From Thiotrichaceae bacterium (GTDB lineage Bacteria > Pseudomonadota > Gammaproteobacteria > SZUA-140): DNA of 64,000 nucleotides. The stretch is taken from assembly GCA_002401765.2 (NCBI GenBank), contig NVTY02000079.1, positions 62,001-126,000 of the forward strand, given 5' to 3'. Below are positions 8,713-19,300 of the stretch, piece after piece. The stretch's first letter is position 1. Each line of letters starts with the position of its first letter. A program made the translations under genes and the position numbers. The notes under the pieces were generated by a model, which saw nothing but the letters and a program-made list of their open reading frames with translations, ran no database searches and was not told the DNA's origin.

Positions 8713-9876
8713 GTGGGGTTGCGCACCGGTATACGAGCTTGGAATGCCTTGAGGGCATTGGAGTAAGGCGATTTTATCGGTTTGATTAAAGGGCATCTCT
8801 ATTCATTCATGAGCGTGGCAGATTGAATGCCCAATGCGTTACCTCAAGGCGTCAATAGCAGGTAATACCCAAGGGGCACACCGTAGCGGGACTATTGCCA
8901 AAATGGGCAACGCTGATGTAGCGGATTGGGGCTTTAAGCGCTGCGTTCATGAATGAATAGAGCTGCCCTTTAGTTGATGAGGCGGTTAACGGTCTTGGCG
9001 ATTGGCACCACGTTAGGCGAGCTAGAGACGGGTGGCTGGTGCAATACGGCGATATTAAATGACAAGCTAATTCATGTAGACTGGGCAACAGAGAATTTTT
9101 CCCGCTCACCAATGGCTCGCTTACATGTTTTTGGTCATATTAAAATATTGTTCACAACGCTGATCAATGCATTCAGTCATCGCCGTAAGAAGCATACAAT
9201 AGGGGGAATGAAGTTACTTGATACTTTATCGCCTTCGCTAGGTGATTATAGGTGCGCGAATAAACGACAAAAACTGATGGCGCTGAGTCAAGTTGCAAAT
9301 GCGAAGGATGGTACCGATAATGATATAAAAGGCCCGTTGATTAAACCACAGTTATTAATGAGAGCGTTACCTAAGCGCTTGCCTGATAATACGCACTATT
9401 ACATTGATGCCAGAAATGCATGGGCATGGGCGACTCATTTACTGCACTTGCGGGATTCAGAGGCTTATCAGATTGGAATGGGCTTTGGTGCGATGGCCTG
9501 GGCGATTGGCGCTTCCATCGGCGCCTCTATTGGCCGTCAGAAAAAAGGTGCCAATTGCCTGTATTACGGGTGATGGTAGCTATTTGATGAGTGGACAGGA
9601 AATTACGGTAGCGGTTGCTGAGCAATTACCCGTTATCTTTGTTGTGCTGAATGATGGCTGTTTAGGGATGGTGAAACATGGTCAGGCATTGGGGGGAGGC
9701 GAGCCGATTGGCTTTCAGTTGCCGTGCAAGGCTCTGTGATTAAAAATACCATTGAGTTATTGGAGTTTGACTACGAACAGCTTTATCATAATGATGGGCC
9801 AAGCTTATTAGGTATTCATATTGACGGTGATGAGGTGCCTCCCATGGGGGCGAGGATGAAGACGCTTGATCGATAA
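8713..9876 (+). pseudogene. Broken thiamine-diphosphate (acetolactate-synthase-like) enzyme gene
   Basis: Fragments of one TPP enzyme occur in order but in different frames. An N-terminal piece (LECLEGIGVRRFY) ends at the small element at 8787-8972. The middle domain resumes right after it (AIGTTLGELETGGW, NDKLIHVDWATENFSRSPMA), and the TPP-binding half follows (ITGDGSYLMSGQE, FVVLNDGCLGMVKHGQ). The frame shifts at the A-run near 9541-9546. A second shift with a small deletion follows QLP near 9720, and the last piece (DEVPPMGARMKTL) ends at TAA 9874-9876. About 150-200 residues between the N-terminal and middle domains are missing. It lies just upstream of the citrate-synthase-like pair and probably once belonged with it. 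The N-terminal piece is the least certain part. Confidence 0.85.
8787..8972. mobile_element. Miniature inverted-repeat element (MITE-like)
   Basis: Two 29-base ends at 8787-8815 and 8944-8972 are inverted copies matching at 27 of 29 positions. The core reads AAGGGCATCTCTATTCATTC on the left. Both ends abut a TA dinucleotide (8787-8788 and 8971-8972), as in IS630/Tc1-type target duplication. A flanking TTGAT also occurs on both sides (8782-8786, 8974-8978), so the true target repeat is undecided. The 186-base body encodes no transposase. It interrupts the TPP-enzyme pseudogene exactly where a large part of that gene is missing. Confidence 0.72.
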
Positions 9877-9913
9877 GGATCGCTTGATTGATAGGGACAT
9901 AGGGGAGGGCGCG

Positions 9914-10741
9914 ATGGAAAAACGACAGCATCAGAAAGCCACGTCACGTAATGACGTGTTTGCTGATAAGATTACCACGCGGATTTGGGAGGAGGTACCT
10001 TCCAAAGGCAATCCGTATATAGCGGCGAGTCATCGTTGTCATGGTTATGACCTGCTTGAGCTAATGCAGCAGAAGAGCTATGTTGAGATGTTCTATCTGC
10101 TTTTCCGGGGTAATCTTCCTTCATCAGATGAATGTCAACTGTTAGAGCAGTTGATGGTCGGCCTGATTAATCCAGGGCCGCGTCATCCTGCCACCCGAGC
10201 GGCGATGAATGCCGGGGTGGGTAAGAGTGATCCGCAAAATGTGTTACCGATTGGCCTGATAATAATGGGTGGTGAGCACCTGGGTGCTGGTGCAGTGGAA
10301 GACGCGATACGTTTCATGAGAAAACACTACAAAGAAGATCCTATTGAGACGGCTGAGACGATGTTGACTGAGCTGGCTGAGCAACGCCCGCAAGAAGGGG
10401 ATTGGTATATCGCCCCCGGGTTTGGCAGCCACTTTAGTGGGATAGAACTTATGCCGTCTCAGTTAGCTTCGGTGCTTGCCAAGTTGCCGGGTAGCGGTTC
10501 GATGCTTGAATGGGGTGAAAGATTTTCATCAGCCTTGAATAAAGAGGGGATGGGGTGGTTAACAGTTGGGGTGGCGGCGGCGGTGTTTGCCGACCTTGGA
10601 TTTCATCCGCGTTATGGTGCGGGGTTATTTCAGTTGCTCTCCGCGCCAGGATTACTTGCGCATGGCATGGAACAGGCTAATAAACCGATTACCGCGATGC
10701 CTTTTGTGAGTGATAGCGCGTATGTCATCGACTATGACTAA
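9914..10741 (+). CDS. Citrate-synthase-family protein, subunit A of a tandem pair (citryl-CoA lyase-like)
   Basis: A 275-residue protein with citrate synthase fold features. The small-domain start is HRCHGYDLLELM followed by YLLFRGNLPSSDE, then NPGPRHPATRAAMNAGVG and GGEHLGAGAVEDA. The helix AAVFADLGFHPRYGAG precedes the LLAHGMEQ segment that carries the C-terminal active-site region in this family. It is shorter than full citrate synthase (about 370-430). Homologues are usually annotated citryl-CoA lyase or citrate synthase. ATG 9914 is preceded by a strong AGGGGAGGG; a longer TTG start at 9866 is unlikely. It overlaps the next gene by 20 bases. The actual substrate is unknown. Confidence 0.8.
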   Translation: MEKRQHQKATSRNDVFADKITTRIWEEVPSKGNPYIAASHRCHGYDLLELMQQKSYVEMFYLLFRGNLPSSDECQLLEQLMVGLINPGPRHPATRAAMNAGVGKSDPQNVLPIGLIIMGGEHLGAGAVEDAIRFMRKHYKEDPIETAETMLTELAEQRPQEGDWYIAPGFGSHFSGIELMPSQLASVLAKLPGSGSMLEWGERFSSALNKEGMGWLTVGVAAAVFADLGFHPRYGAGLFQLLSAPGLLAHGMEQANKPITAMPFVSDSAYVIDYD

Positions 10742-11546
10742 GCCTGATACCTCGCTGTGGGATCAGCAGCGCAATAAAATTGTCAGCAAAAAGGGTGGTT
10801 GGTTTGTTGGCGATGGTATCTATTGTCATGGCTATGACATGATGGATGAACTGGTAGGAAAGGTCTCCTATATGCAGGTAGTGATGTTAAATGCGACAGG
10901 ACGACTACCGGAAAGGCATGTCGCAGACTGGTTTGAAGCGGTGCACATCTGTCTAAGCTGGCCGGATTCTCGTATCTGGTGTAACCATATTGGCGCGCTG
11001 GGTGGCACTATGCGTGCTTCGGCGGTGGCATCAACGGTTGCGGGTGTACTGGCGACCGATTCACGTTCGTATGGCATTAAGCCACTAAAGGAAGGGGTTG
11101 CCTTTATTCAAGCGGCGATGGCATCGCTGAAGGGTGGCTTGTCTGTTGAAGCGATTGTGGTGAATGAGTGTGAAAAACATGGTGGTAAACCCTATATCAT
11201 GGGCTATGCAAGACCCATTGCTAAGGGTGATGAGCGGGTGCTGGCGATGGAGCTAGTGGCTAAAAATCTTGATTTCTCAGATGGAGAGCATTTGAAGTTA
11301 GCTTATGACATCGATAGAGAGTTGTTGGCACGGTTTAACGAAGGGATGAATATTAATGGTTATATGTCCGCTTTTTTATCTGATCAGCACTTTACCCCTG
11401 AGGAGGTCTACCGTATATGCGCGACGTTAGTAGCGAGTGGGGTGAGCGCTTGTTATGTCGATATGCGTGATCGCCCTGCAGAGACATTTCTACCATTAAG
11501 GTGCGATGATATTGATTTTCAGGGAAAGCCTCATCGTACGCTGTAA
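10722..11546 (+). CDS. Citrate-synthase-family protein, subunit B of a tandem pair
   Basis: A 274-residue partner of the preceding gene, almost the same length, with matching early motifs (CHGYDMMDELVGKVSYMQV; ATGRLPERH) but a divergent centre: LSWPDSRIWCNHIGALGGT and GYARPIAKGDER. It lacks the LLAHGMEQ segment of subunit A and ends differently (SGVSACYVDMRDRPAETFLP). The pair may form a heteromer in which the subunits supply different active-site residues; that is inference. Start choice is between ATG 10722 and ATG 10734; neither has a strong ribosome site, consistent with coupling to the upstream stop at 10739-10741. Confidence 0.75.
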   Translation: MSSTMTKPDTSLWDQQRNKIVSKKGGWFVGDGIYCHGYDMMDELVGKVSYMQVVMLNATGRLPERHVADWFEAVHICLSWPDSRIWCNHIGALGGTMRASAVASTVAGVLATDSRSYGIKPLKEGVAFIQAAMASLKGGLSVEAIVVNECEKHGGKPYIMGYARPIAKGDERVLAMELVAKNLDFSDGEHLKLAYDIDRELLARFNEGMNINGYMSAFLSDQHFTPEEVYRICATLVASGVSACYVDMRDRPAETFLPLRCDDIDFQGKPHRTL

Positions 11547-11866
11547 AAGCCAAATGTAACTTGATCGATTCAATATGAGCGGCGTATTTTTGAGGTTCTC
11601 TACTATTGTAGTTGTATCAAAATTCGATAATGGTGGTATTGATGCTCAACAATTAATCACAGTTTTCAGCGGGAAGATGGTTGAAAAAGTTACGAATATG
11701 TAGGAATATTGCTACAGTTTGATGGGGTTTTTAGAGGTGAGGCTGCTGTGAAGTTCTAAAATGCTCGCAATTAAGCGAAGTTAGGGAAGATTAGTTGTGC
11801 AAGGGTATCGCCGTCGAAAATTAGAACTGGTGGTGTCTGAATAGAGATAGAGGGATAGCGGCGTAA
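11547..11866. other. Intergenic region before the TonB receptor; no gene seen
   Basis: In these 320 bases I found no open frame with a ribosome site, no RNA gene and no convincing Fur box or cobalamin riboswitch. The GATAATGG at about 11627 is only a weak partial match to a Fur half-site. It presumably holds the receptor promoter. Confidence 0.5.
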
Positions 11867-13933
11867 ATGGTTAAAAAATGTAATACGTTTTTTGTATCTT
11901 GTGGAGTGATAGCTGTATTCGCGCTGCCATCGTTTGCGTGGGGTGATATATCGACGGATGATATGTTTGAACTCTCTATGGACGAGTTACTGGATATCGA
12001 AATTGAGATAGCGACTGGTAAGTCTCAAAAACTCTCGCTCGCACCTGCTGTTGCTAATGTTATTACAGCCGCTGATATTAAAGCCATGGGCGTGACTGAA
12101 TTTAGACAGGTATTAGAGATGATACCCGGTGTTCATCATTACCCTGACCCGCTAGGGCGTCTCGACCCCCATTTTTCAATTCGGGGTATTCATACTACTG
12201 ATAATTCACAGGTGTTGGTGCTCGTAGATGGGCATGATATTACTTACGCCGTAACAGGCTCTTCTCCTTCTGGATTTCGTCTGTCTGTGGCTAATATTGC
12301 TCGGGTTGAGGTGATGCGCAGTCCGGGCTCAGCCCTTTATGGCGCGGATGCATTCGCTGGGGTGATTAATGTGATCACAAAGAGCGCCTCTGAAATTAAT
12401 GGAACCCAATTTGGCTGGCGCCGTGGATCATTCAATACGCAGGATATCTGGTTACAAGGTGCTGTACGTTTAGATAATGAATGGGATCTTAGTGTTAGCC
12501 TCGAAAGCAGCAGTAGTGACGGCGACGATGGTAGGGTTATTGATTACAACGATGAGATTATTGGCTTTACAGGGCGCGCACCACTAGAGACACACTATGA
12601 TTACACTAATGCTCAGATTTTTCTGAGTAATCAAGAGTGGGAATTTAAACTTTGGAATTGGAACCTTAATGATGCAGGTACCGGACAAGGCGCTGCATTT
12701 ATTCCTAGCCCAACAGATTTTGATAAAGCAGAGCTAAGCCTGTTAGATATCCAAAATAAAAAACAAAATGTATTCCCCGGCCTGAGTGTCAATTCGCGTT
12801 TGAGCTACGAAGTACAGGAATTAGATTCCCAGTTTTTAATTTTCCCAGCGTTTGGTTCCTTTGTGGATGGAATGAGGGGCTATCCTGGCGCGACACAGTA
12901 CAAAGGTATGTTTTCAGTTCGTGCTGATTATAGTGGTTTTCAACGGCATCGTTTATTAGTCGGAGTGGGTTCGGAGTGGCTTGAGGTGGATCCGCGTGAG
13001 GCCAAAAACTTTGATTCAAATCAGCCGCCATTACCTTTTGGCTCGATGCTGAATGTCACTGGGGATCCTGACAATATCTTTATGTTAAGGCAAGCAAGAA
13101 CGGTGAATCATCTATCGCTTCAGTATGAGTGGGAGGTGAATGAGGCATGGGCTGTAACCACTGGAATTCGTTATGATGACTATTCTGACTTCGGCAGTAC
13201 CACTAACCCACGTTTAGCTGTTATCTGGCGAGCACACCAAAAGCTCACCACCAAAATATTGTATGGGCGAGCCTTTCGTGCCCCATCATTTAGTGAGCTC
13301 TATTTTATTAATAATCCATCGGTTCTCGGTAATCCGGATGTAAACGCAGAGCAGATTGAAACCTATGAGGCGGTGATCGATTATCGCCCTGTAAGAGAAT
13401 TTAACCTGGTATTGAGTATTTTTGATTATCGCATCGAAGATTTGATCGATAGATCTGGCGTGGCCGCTCATAACATTGGCAAGCAAGATGGTAGTGGTTT
13501 TGAGCTTGAGGCCAACTGGCATGTGAACGCACAACTGCAATTGAGGGGGTTTTACGCCTTTCAAAATTCAGAGGATGGTGTGACGGGGGCTGATGTACCC
13601 AATGCACCTCAGCAACAGTTTTATACGAGTGCCCATTGGGGCTTCCAGCCTCAGTGGTCATTAGGCACGCAGCTAAAATGGATTGCAGATCGTAAACGAG
13701 CCGCAGATGACGATAGACCTGATATTGCAGACTATACCGTTGTTGATACCACACTAAGGCGGCGTAATTTACTGCCTAATATGGACTTCTCATTCTCGGT
13801 ACGAAATGTGTTTGATGAGGATGTGAGAGAACCTTCCGTTTATGATGCCGGTAATTCTCTGGGAGCGGCTATCGCCAATGACTATCCTATGCCAGGGCGA
13901 AGTGCTTATGCTGAGGTAAGTTTTAATTACTAG
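11867..13933 (+). CDS. TonB-dependent outer-membrane receptor
   Basis: The 688-residue protein has a signal peptide (cleavage near residue 25, FAWGD) and then the segment MDELLDIEIEIATGKSQKLS, typical of a TonB-box/plug entry. The plug domain (about 55-170) has VLVLVDGHDI and EVMRSPGSALYGADAFAGVINVIT. A 22-strand-type barrel follows, with GIRYDDYSDFG, YGRAFRAPSFSELYF and closing NVFDEDVREP. The last residue is Tyr (EVSFNY), acceptable for the BAM signal. The substrate cannot be read from sequence; no siderophore synthesis or periplasmic binding genes are adjacent. Its MDELLDIE entry resembles receptors often found with YfiR-like and sensor-kinase genes, which do lie within 4 kb on either side. 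Confidence 0.93.
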   Translation: MVKKCNTFFVSCGVIAVFALPSFAWGDISTDDMFELSMDELLDIEIEIATGKSQKLSLAPAVANVITAADIKAMGVTEFRQVLEMIPGVHHYPDPLGRLDPHFSIRGIHTTDNSQVLVLVDGHDITYAVTGSSPSGFRLSVANIARVEVMRSPGSALYGADAFAGVINVITKSASEINGTQFGWRRGSFNTQDIWLQGAVRLDNEWDLSVSLESSSSDGDDGRVIDYNDEIIGFTGRAPLETHYDYTNAQIFLSNQEWEFKLWNWNLNDAGTGQGAAFIPSPTDFDKAELSLLDIQNKKQNVFPGLSVNSRLSYEVQELDSQFLIFPAFGSFVDGMRGYPGATQYKGMFSVRADYSGFQRHRLLVGVGSEWLEVDPREAKNFDSNQPPLPFGSMLNVTGDPDNIFMLRQARTVNHLSLQYEWEVNEAWAVTTGIRYDDYSDFGSTTNPRLAVIWRAHQKLTTKILYGRAFRAPSFSELYFINNPSVLGNPDVNAEQIETYEAVIDYRPVREFNLVLSIFDYRIEDLIDRSGVAAHNIGKQDGSGFELEANWHVNAQLQLRGFYAFQNSEDGVTGADVPNAPQQQFYTSAHWGFQPQWSLGTQLKWIADRKRAADDDRPDIADYTVVDTTLRRRNLLPNMDFSFSVRNVFDEDVREPSVYDAGNSLGAAIANDYPMPGRSAYAEVSFNY

Positions 13934-14031
13934 GGATCTATATGCGATACCGCAACGCTTATTTCAGATTTCCTGACTAAACTATGCCGTATTGTCAGGG
14001 CGATAAACTGGCACAGCTTAGTGGTTGTCGC

Positions 14032-16023
14032 TTAGATGACACGCTCATTACCGCCATCAAGCGGGATGTTTGCGCCGGTCGTTTTTGAAAACAGCGCATC
14101 ACACATCTCAGCTGCCAGTGCAGCGACATCATCAGAATTGATTTCAACTTTCAACAGGTTTTTCTTTTTGTACTCCTCAATACTCATTGAGTAGTGATTA
14201 GCGCGGGATTCAAGCACTTCATCACTCCAGATGGCGGTATCAAACACGGCATCAGGGTGGATGCTGTTAATGCGAATGTTATCGGCACTCCATTCGAGTG
14301 CCGCCACGCGCGCTAACTGGCCAAGTGCTGCCTTAGATGCAGAATAGGCGGCAGCACCAGGGCCCGGTGCAGCGATGTTTTTAGAGCCGATCACCACCAC
14401 TCGCCCGCCCTTGTATGCACGCTTTAGCAGTGGATGACACTGCCGCATGATGCGCAGGTTTGCATCCAAATTGACTGACATGACCATTGACCACAGTTCA
14501 TCACTCAGTACTTCTATTCGCTTGCTAGCCGGGAATATTCCGGCATTAAGCACTAACATATCGATGCCGCCAAAACGGCTGACACCTTTTTCAATGGCGG
14601 CAGTCAATTGTTCTGCCGCGGTGATATCACATGTGATGCCGATATAGTTGGCACTGGTGTGAAGTTCGGTAATGGCATCATTGATATCAAGTGCAATCAC
14701 TGCGGCACCCTTGTTAATAAATTTTTCGACACAGGCTTTGCCAATGCCTGACGCCGCACCGGTTATGAGTACCACTTCACCAGCAAAGGCGGGCACTGAA
14801 CCAGACTTCTGTAATTTTGCTTGTTCAAGACTCCAGTATTCAACATCAAATATGTCGTTTGCAGGTAGGGCCTGATAACCACCAAGCTTCTCAGCGCGCA
14901 GGATAATATCGATGGTGTGACGGTAAATATCGGCAATAATATCGCTCTCTCTGCCACTTTTCCCCAGGGTGCAGAGCCCTAGCTCAGGGTCGATAATAAC
15001 GCGGGGACAGGTATCAAGGATCGATTTTGCTTTACTGGCCTGCGCGCTCTGTTCGTTAAAGTATGCCGTGTAAGCGGCACTGTATTGGTTAATATCTCGG
15101 CCAAGTTGTGGCACGCGCTTGGTGCGAATGACGTGGTCTGGGGTTGCTGGTCCCGATTGGGTGATGGTCGCAAGGTCGTCACGCTGCGAAAAGGCAATGG
15201 TCGCATTTTCGGCATGACTGCAGAGCAGCATGGGTGCTCCAGCTACCGTGGACGCCATGCGGCGTAGCTCAGATAGCGCGTTGATATCTGTTTTAGTCGC
15301 GTTTACTGTTTCCCGTTTATCATCCACCTGCCAGGCGTTATGTTGATGCAGATACGCCCTGGCACGTGAAACGAGGTCTATCATACGGTCGTATGACAAC
15401 TTGGCCGTTTCACCAAATGAAAAGACACCGTGATTGAGTAAAATCATCCCGATGGTTTTATCTGTCGCTTCTGCGCGAAAGCGCTCGGCGCATAAGCGAG
15501 CAAGGTCAAAGCCGGGCATTACATATGGGATAACCACTACGTCATCGCCATATATCTCACGGATGCGAGTTTCACCATCTTTAGTGTTTGTGATCGAGAC
15601 CACGTCGTTAGCGTGGGTGTGGTCAACAAACTTATGTGGAATGGTCGCATGCAGTATCGCTTCTACTGATGGCGTTGGTGCCGAGGCACGCGTCATATGT
15701 GTACGAAGCTCATTGACCATATCAATATCTGACAGTTGCTCAAGGTTTGCGAGTTTAATCAGGTGTTGCAGCCTAACGGGCGAAAAACCAGGAGCCTCAA
15801 TTGTTTCCAGGTCCCAGCCGCTACCTTTTACGTAGAGGATCTCCTCTCGTTCACCCGTAATACTAGTCTCTTCAATTTTGACGGATGTATTGCCGCCACC
15901 ATGCAGTACCAGTGTTTTATCTTGCCCTAATAGGCGAGAGGTATAGACACGCAGTGATAGGTCATCCGTTAATTTTGCGGCGTCATCGTCATTCCAGCGG
16001 TTACTAATTTTGCTTGAGTCCAT
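14032..16023 (-). CDS. Bifunctional class II aldolase / short-chain dehydrogenase
   Basis: A 663-residue fusion. Residues 1-400 are a class II aldolase (rhamnulose-1-phosphate/fuculose-phosphate aldolase type) with VLHGGGNTSVK, VKGSGWDL and the metal-binding HTHAND and NHGVFSFG motifs. Residues 415-663 are an SDR domain with cofactor loop TGAASGIGKA, the NAGIFP segment and the YSASKAAL catalytic Tyr/Lys. Such fusions cleave a phosphorylated deoxysugar and oxidise the lactaldehyde-type product, or act on related sugar acids. No kinase or isomerase of such a pathway is nearby, so the substrate is undetermined. It is convergent with the TonB receptor gene, 98 bases apart. Confidence 0.93.
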   Translation of the reverse strand: MDSSKISNRWNDDDAAKLTDDLSLRVYTSRLLGQDKTLVLHGGGNTSVKIEETSITGEREEILYVKGSGWDLETIEAPGFSPVRLQHLIKLANLEQLSDIDMVNELRTHMTRASAPTPSVEAILHATIPHKFVDHTHANDVVSITNTKDGETRIREIYGDDVVVIPYVMPGFDLARLCAERFRAEATDKTIGMILLNHGVFSFGETAKLSYDRMIDLVSRARAYLHQHNAWQVDDKRETVNATKTDINALSELRRMASTVAGAPMLLCSHAENATIAFSQRDDLATITQSGPATPDHVIRTKRVPQLGRDINQYSAAYTAYFNEQSAQASKAKSILDTCPRVIIDPELGLCTLGKSGRESDIIADIYRHTIDIILRAEKLGGYQALPANDIFDVEYWSLEQAKLQKSGSVPAFAGEVVLITGAASGIGKACVEKFINKGAAVIALDINDAITELHTSANYIGITCDITAAEQLTAAIEKGVSRFGGIDMLVLNAGIFPASKRIEVLSDELWSMVMSVNLDANLRIMRQCHPLLKRAYKGGRVVVIGSKNIAAPGPGAAAYSASKAALGQLARVAALEWSADNIRINSIHPDAVFDTAIWSDEVLESRANHYSMSIEEYKKKNLLKVEINSDDVAALAAEMCDALFSKTTGANIPLDGGNERVI

Positions 16024-16313
16024 TGTCAGTCGGGGTCCTAATGGCTAATTGAAAAGGAAGTACTTGATATATTCGTTATCTTACTAATGGCAGTATAATG
16101 CACTGCTTATGAATTATATCGTAAAATCATAGCGTTATCTCTAATGCCGGTTAATTAAATGCCGATATGAAATGTGCGGATATTTGAGTGGGGAAATGAT
16201 TTGAATTGCTGAGTAATAGTGGCAATTAAGAGCACTTCACTCGGTTGCTGTCGCCTTGAGTCGCAGAATGAAAAAGAAACGTAAAAATGCCTTAAGTTGG
16301 GTTAAATCATAAA

Positions 16314-19300
16314 ATGAAAAGAATGGGACAAGGGATTGTGGTCGTTTTTGGCTTTATTGCCATTTTCATCATGTCATGGCTCCATCATCAGCAATTATCT
16401 GAACTCACTGCTAGCTTTAAGCTAGAAGAAGGCCACCATGTTGATCACATAATGGCATCAGTTGAGCGGGAATTGGAGGTGATTGACTTAGAGCTTACCG
16501 GCGTACTTCGCCATATTGCTAGGCAGCGCAAGACTAGTGATGTTGGTATAGGCACGATTATACCCGCCACTGGGCGTGATAGATTGCTACGTGAGGAGAT
16601 CGCTCACCTACAAATGTCGATTTTGTTAAGCGATATGATTGTAACCCAATATAAAGATCACTTTATAAGCGCAGCAATGCTTTCTGAAAAACCGTACACC
16701 TTCGATAATATACATATTCAAAAACACTATGATTGGCTGTCTCAGCATAGCGCTGCTCTTGATGTCCGAGAGCCGCTTAAAATCATTAGCTCTACATCGG
16801 GTCAGCGTCTTAATCATCTTTATTACTCCTCCTTTATTGATAGCCGGAAGGTGGGTGTAATGCCAATGATGGCAACATTTATCATTGATATTGATCAGTT
16901 ACAAGGAGCACTACTTAAAGGTTACTATTTACAATTCGATGAAGTTAAATATATGTCTGATAGTAATATTGAATACCTTAACCTCTCGACGGTTAGTAAT
17001 ATAGGCAGGGTTTACGAATTTAATGATGTGATTGGCAGCCGAAATATTTGGGGGCGATGGGCAGTTGGAGCAGATGAAGGGTGGCACGGTGCTAATAAAA
17101 CTACATTCGCCATTATGAAGCAAGATTATAAGGAAAATATATTATTGATTATCATTTTCATGGTGACCTTTATAGTGATGCTTGAACTCTTAATTCGGTC
17201 CAGTAAATTAAGGTATATTGATAATCAAAAAATAATCAAAGAACTCGCGCAGAGAGAATCGGAATTACGTAAGTCAAAAGAATATCATCAAGCGACTAAT
17301 TTAGATTTAGAGAAGAGTGAGCTTAAAATGCATAGCATCATTAATGCTTCTACCGATGGCGTGGTTATTTGTGATAGTGAGGCGGTTATCACCAATATTA
17401 ACCAAGCAATAAAAGGGCTCTTTGGGTATTCTGAAGATGATGTACTGGGTAAGGGGGTGGGTTTCTTATTCCCAGATTATTCACCTAAGGGGGCGGATAG
17501 TGATTCGTCTTCTGAGGGTTCTGCTGACAGCTGCCCGGCCACGTTTATGGCGACGAATGCAATATCAAAAAACAATGTTTTTTTGGAAGTGGAGCTTTGC
17601 GTGAGTTGCGTTAAAATTTTAGATCATGATGTTTATACGATCATCGTTCGCGATATTTCAGATCGAGTAAAAAAGCAAAACAAAATAAGAGATATCCAGG
17701 AAAATCTCCGTGCGGTGATCGATAATATCGCAGAAGGAATTATTACATCGGATGAAAAGGGTAACATTTTGACATTTAATCCTGCAGCTGAAGATATTTT
17801 TGGTTGGAAGGTGAGTGAAATTAGGGGTGAAAATGTTTCAACACTGATGAGTAATCAAGATAAAGAGGGGCATGATCGTTTTTTAAATAAATACATTCAG
17901 TCGCATAACCGAAAAATCCTGGGTAGCGGGCCAAGAGATGTGATTGGGATTAAAAAAAATGGTGATCTATTCCACATGGAACTAGCCACTAGTGAGATGT
18001 TTAGCGATAAAAAACGTGTTTTTATCGCTATTTTTCGTGATGTCACTGAAAGAAAGGTGATTGAAAAAAATATGTATATGTCATATTCCGAGCTTGAATC
18101 AGTGGTTGATTCCCATACTGATAACTTGACAAAGGTGAATAAAGAACTCGTTAAGGCGAGAGATGAAGCGCTGGTCGCTGCGCGCAGTAAAGCCGAATTT
18201 TTAGCGATGATGAGCCATGAGATTAGAACACCCATTAATGGTGTGTTAGGTATGTTGAGTCTTGTGCGTGATACTGAACTTAATAGCGAACAGCATGATT
18301 ATATTGAATCCGCGTATTCTTCCGGTGAAATACTTTTAGCACTATTAAATGACGTGCTTGATCTATCTAAGATTGAAGCTGGCCGTATGACACTTGATTG
18401 TAGTGATTTTGATCTTTATCGATTAGTCGAGGCGGCGGTTAGTATTACATCAAAGACACTGCATGATCCTAGCATTGAAATTGCCTGTGCTATCTCAAGT
18501 AAAATACCACGATATGTTAATGGTGATGGGGGCCGTATAAGGCAAGTTCTCTCAAATTTACTGAGTAATGCAGTGAAATTTACTGAACGTGGTGGTATTT
18601 TAGTATCAGTAACACTTGCTTCAACAGCATCAAATCACATTGTTTTGAATTTTGATGTGGCTGATACGGGTATCGGTATTGAAGAGAGTGATAGTGAGAT
18701 GATTTTTGATGAGTTTACACAGGCCGATAACTCAGAAAGGCGAAACTATGGAGGCACTGGTTTAGGCCTTTCAATCTCTAAACGTTTTGTTGAATTAATG
18801 GGCGGAGGGATTTCAGTTTCATCTGAGATTGGGAAAGGGAGTTGTTTTTCTTTTACCGTGAATGTGACCCCAGATGGATATGATATCGAACTACCATCTT
18901 TTGAGTTACAGCAGGTATTTGTTTTATCCGATCATAAGACCATCAACAAATCTTTGCTGATACAGCTTGATGATTGGCAGCTCCCCGTGAAAAAACTTAC
19001 CGTAGATGAGATTATGGATGGTTTTTTTGACGATATGATAATGGATAAATCAATCCTTATCGTTGACCTAAATCGTTACCAGCATGATGATATAGAGGGA
19101 TGTGTAGAGGGCATTATTAAGGTGGTGACTAAAAAAAATATTAAGTGCCTTTTTATTGAGATAAATGGTTTTAATTTTAACTCCTTTATTGATCGTTCAT
19201 TTGAAAATAGCATCGCTTTTTTATCTCGCCCTATACTCCCTAATAAATTGCAATCCAGCATTAGAGGGCTGCTGAGGGGGCGCACGACAGTGTATCATGG

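Noticed and set aside
8852-9112. 86-codon minus-strand frame across the MITE end
   Set aside because: It runs through the inverted repeat and into the pseudogene; the translation is not transposase-like.
11547-11866. Fur box or cobalamin riboswitch before the TonB receptor
   Set aside because: Only a partial half-site GATAATGG is present and no B12-box-like element was found.
16150-16172. Possible FliA promoter before the 1139-residue kinase (GCCGATAT)
   Set aside because: The -10 is good but the -35 (TAATGCCG) matches only half the consensus and the start is about 140 bases downstream.
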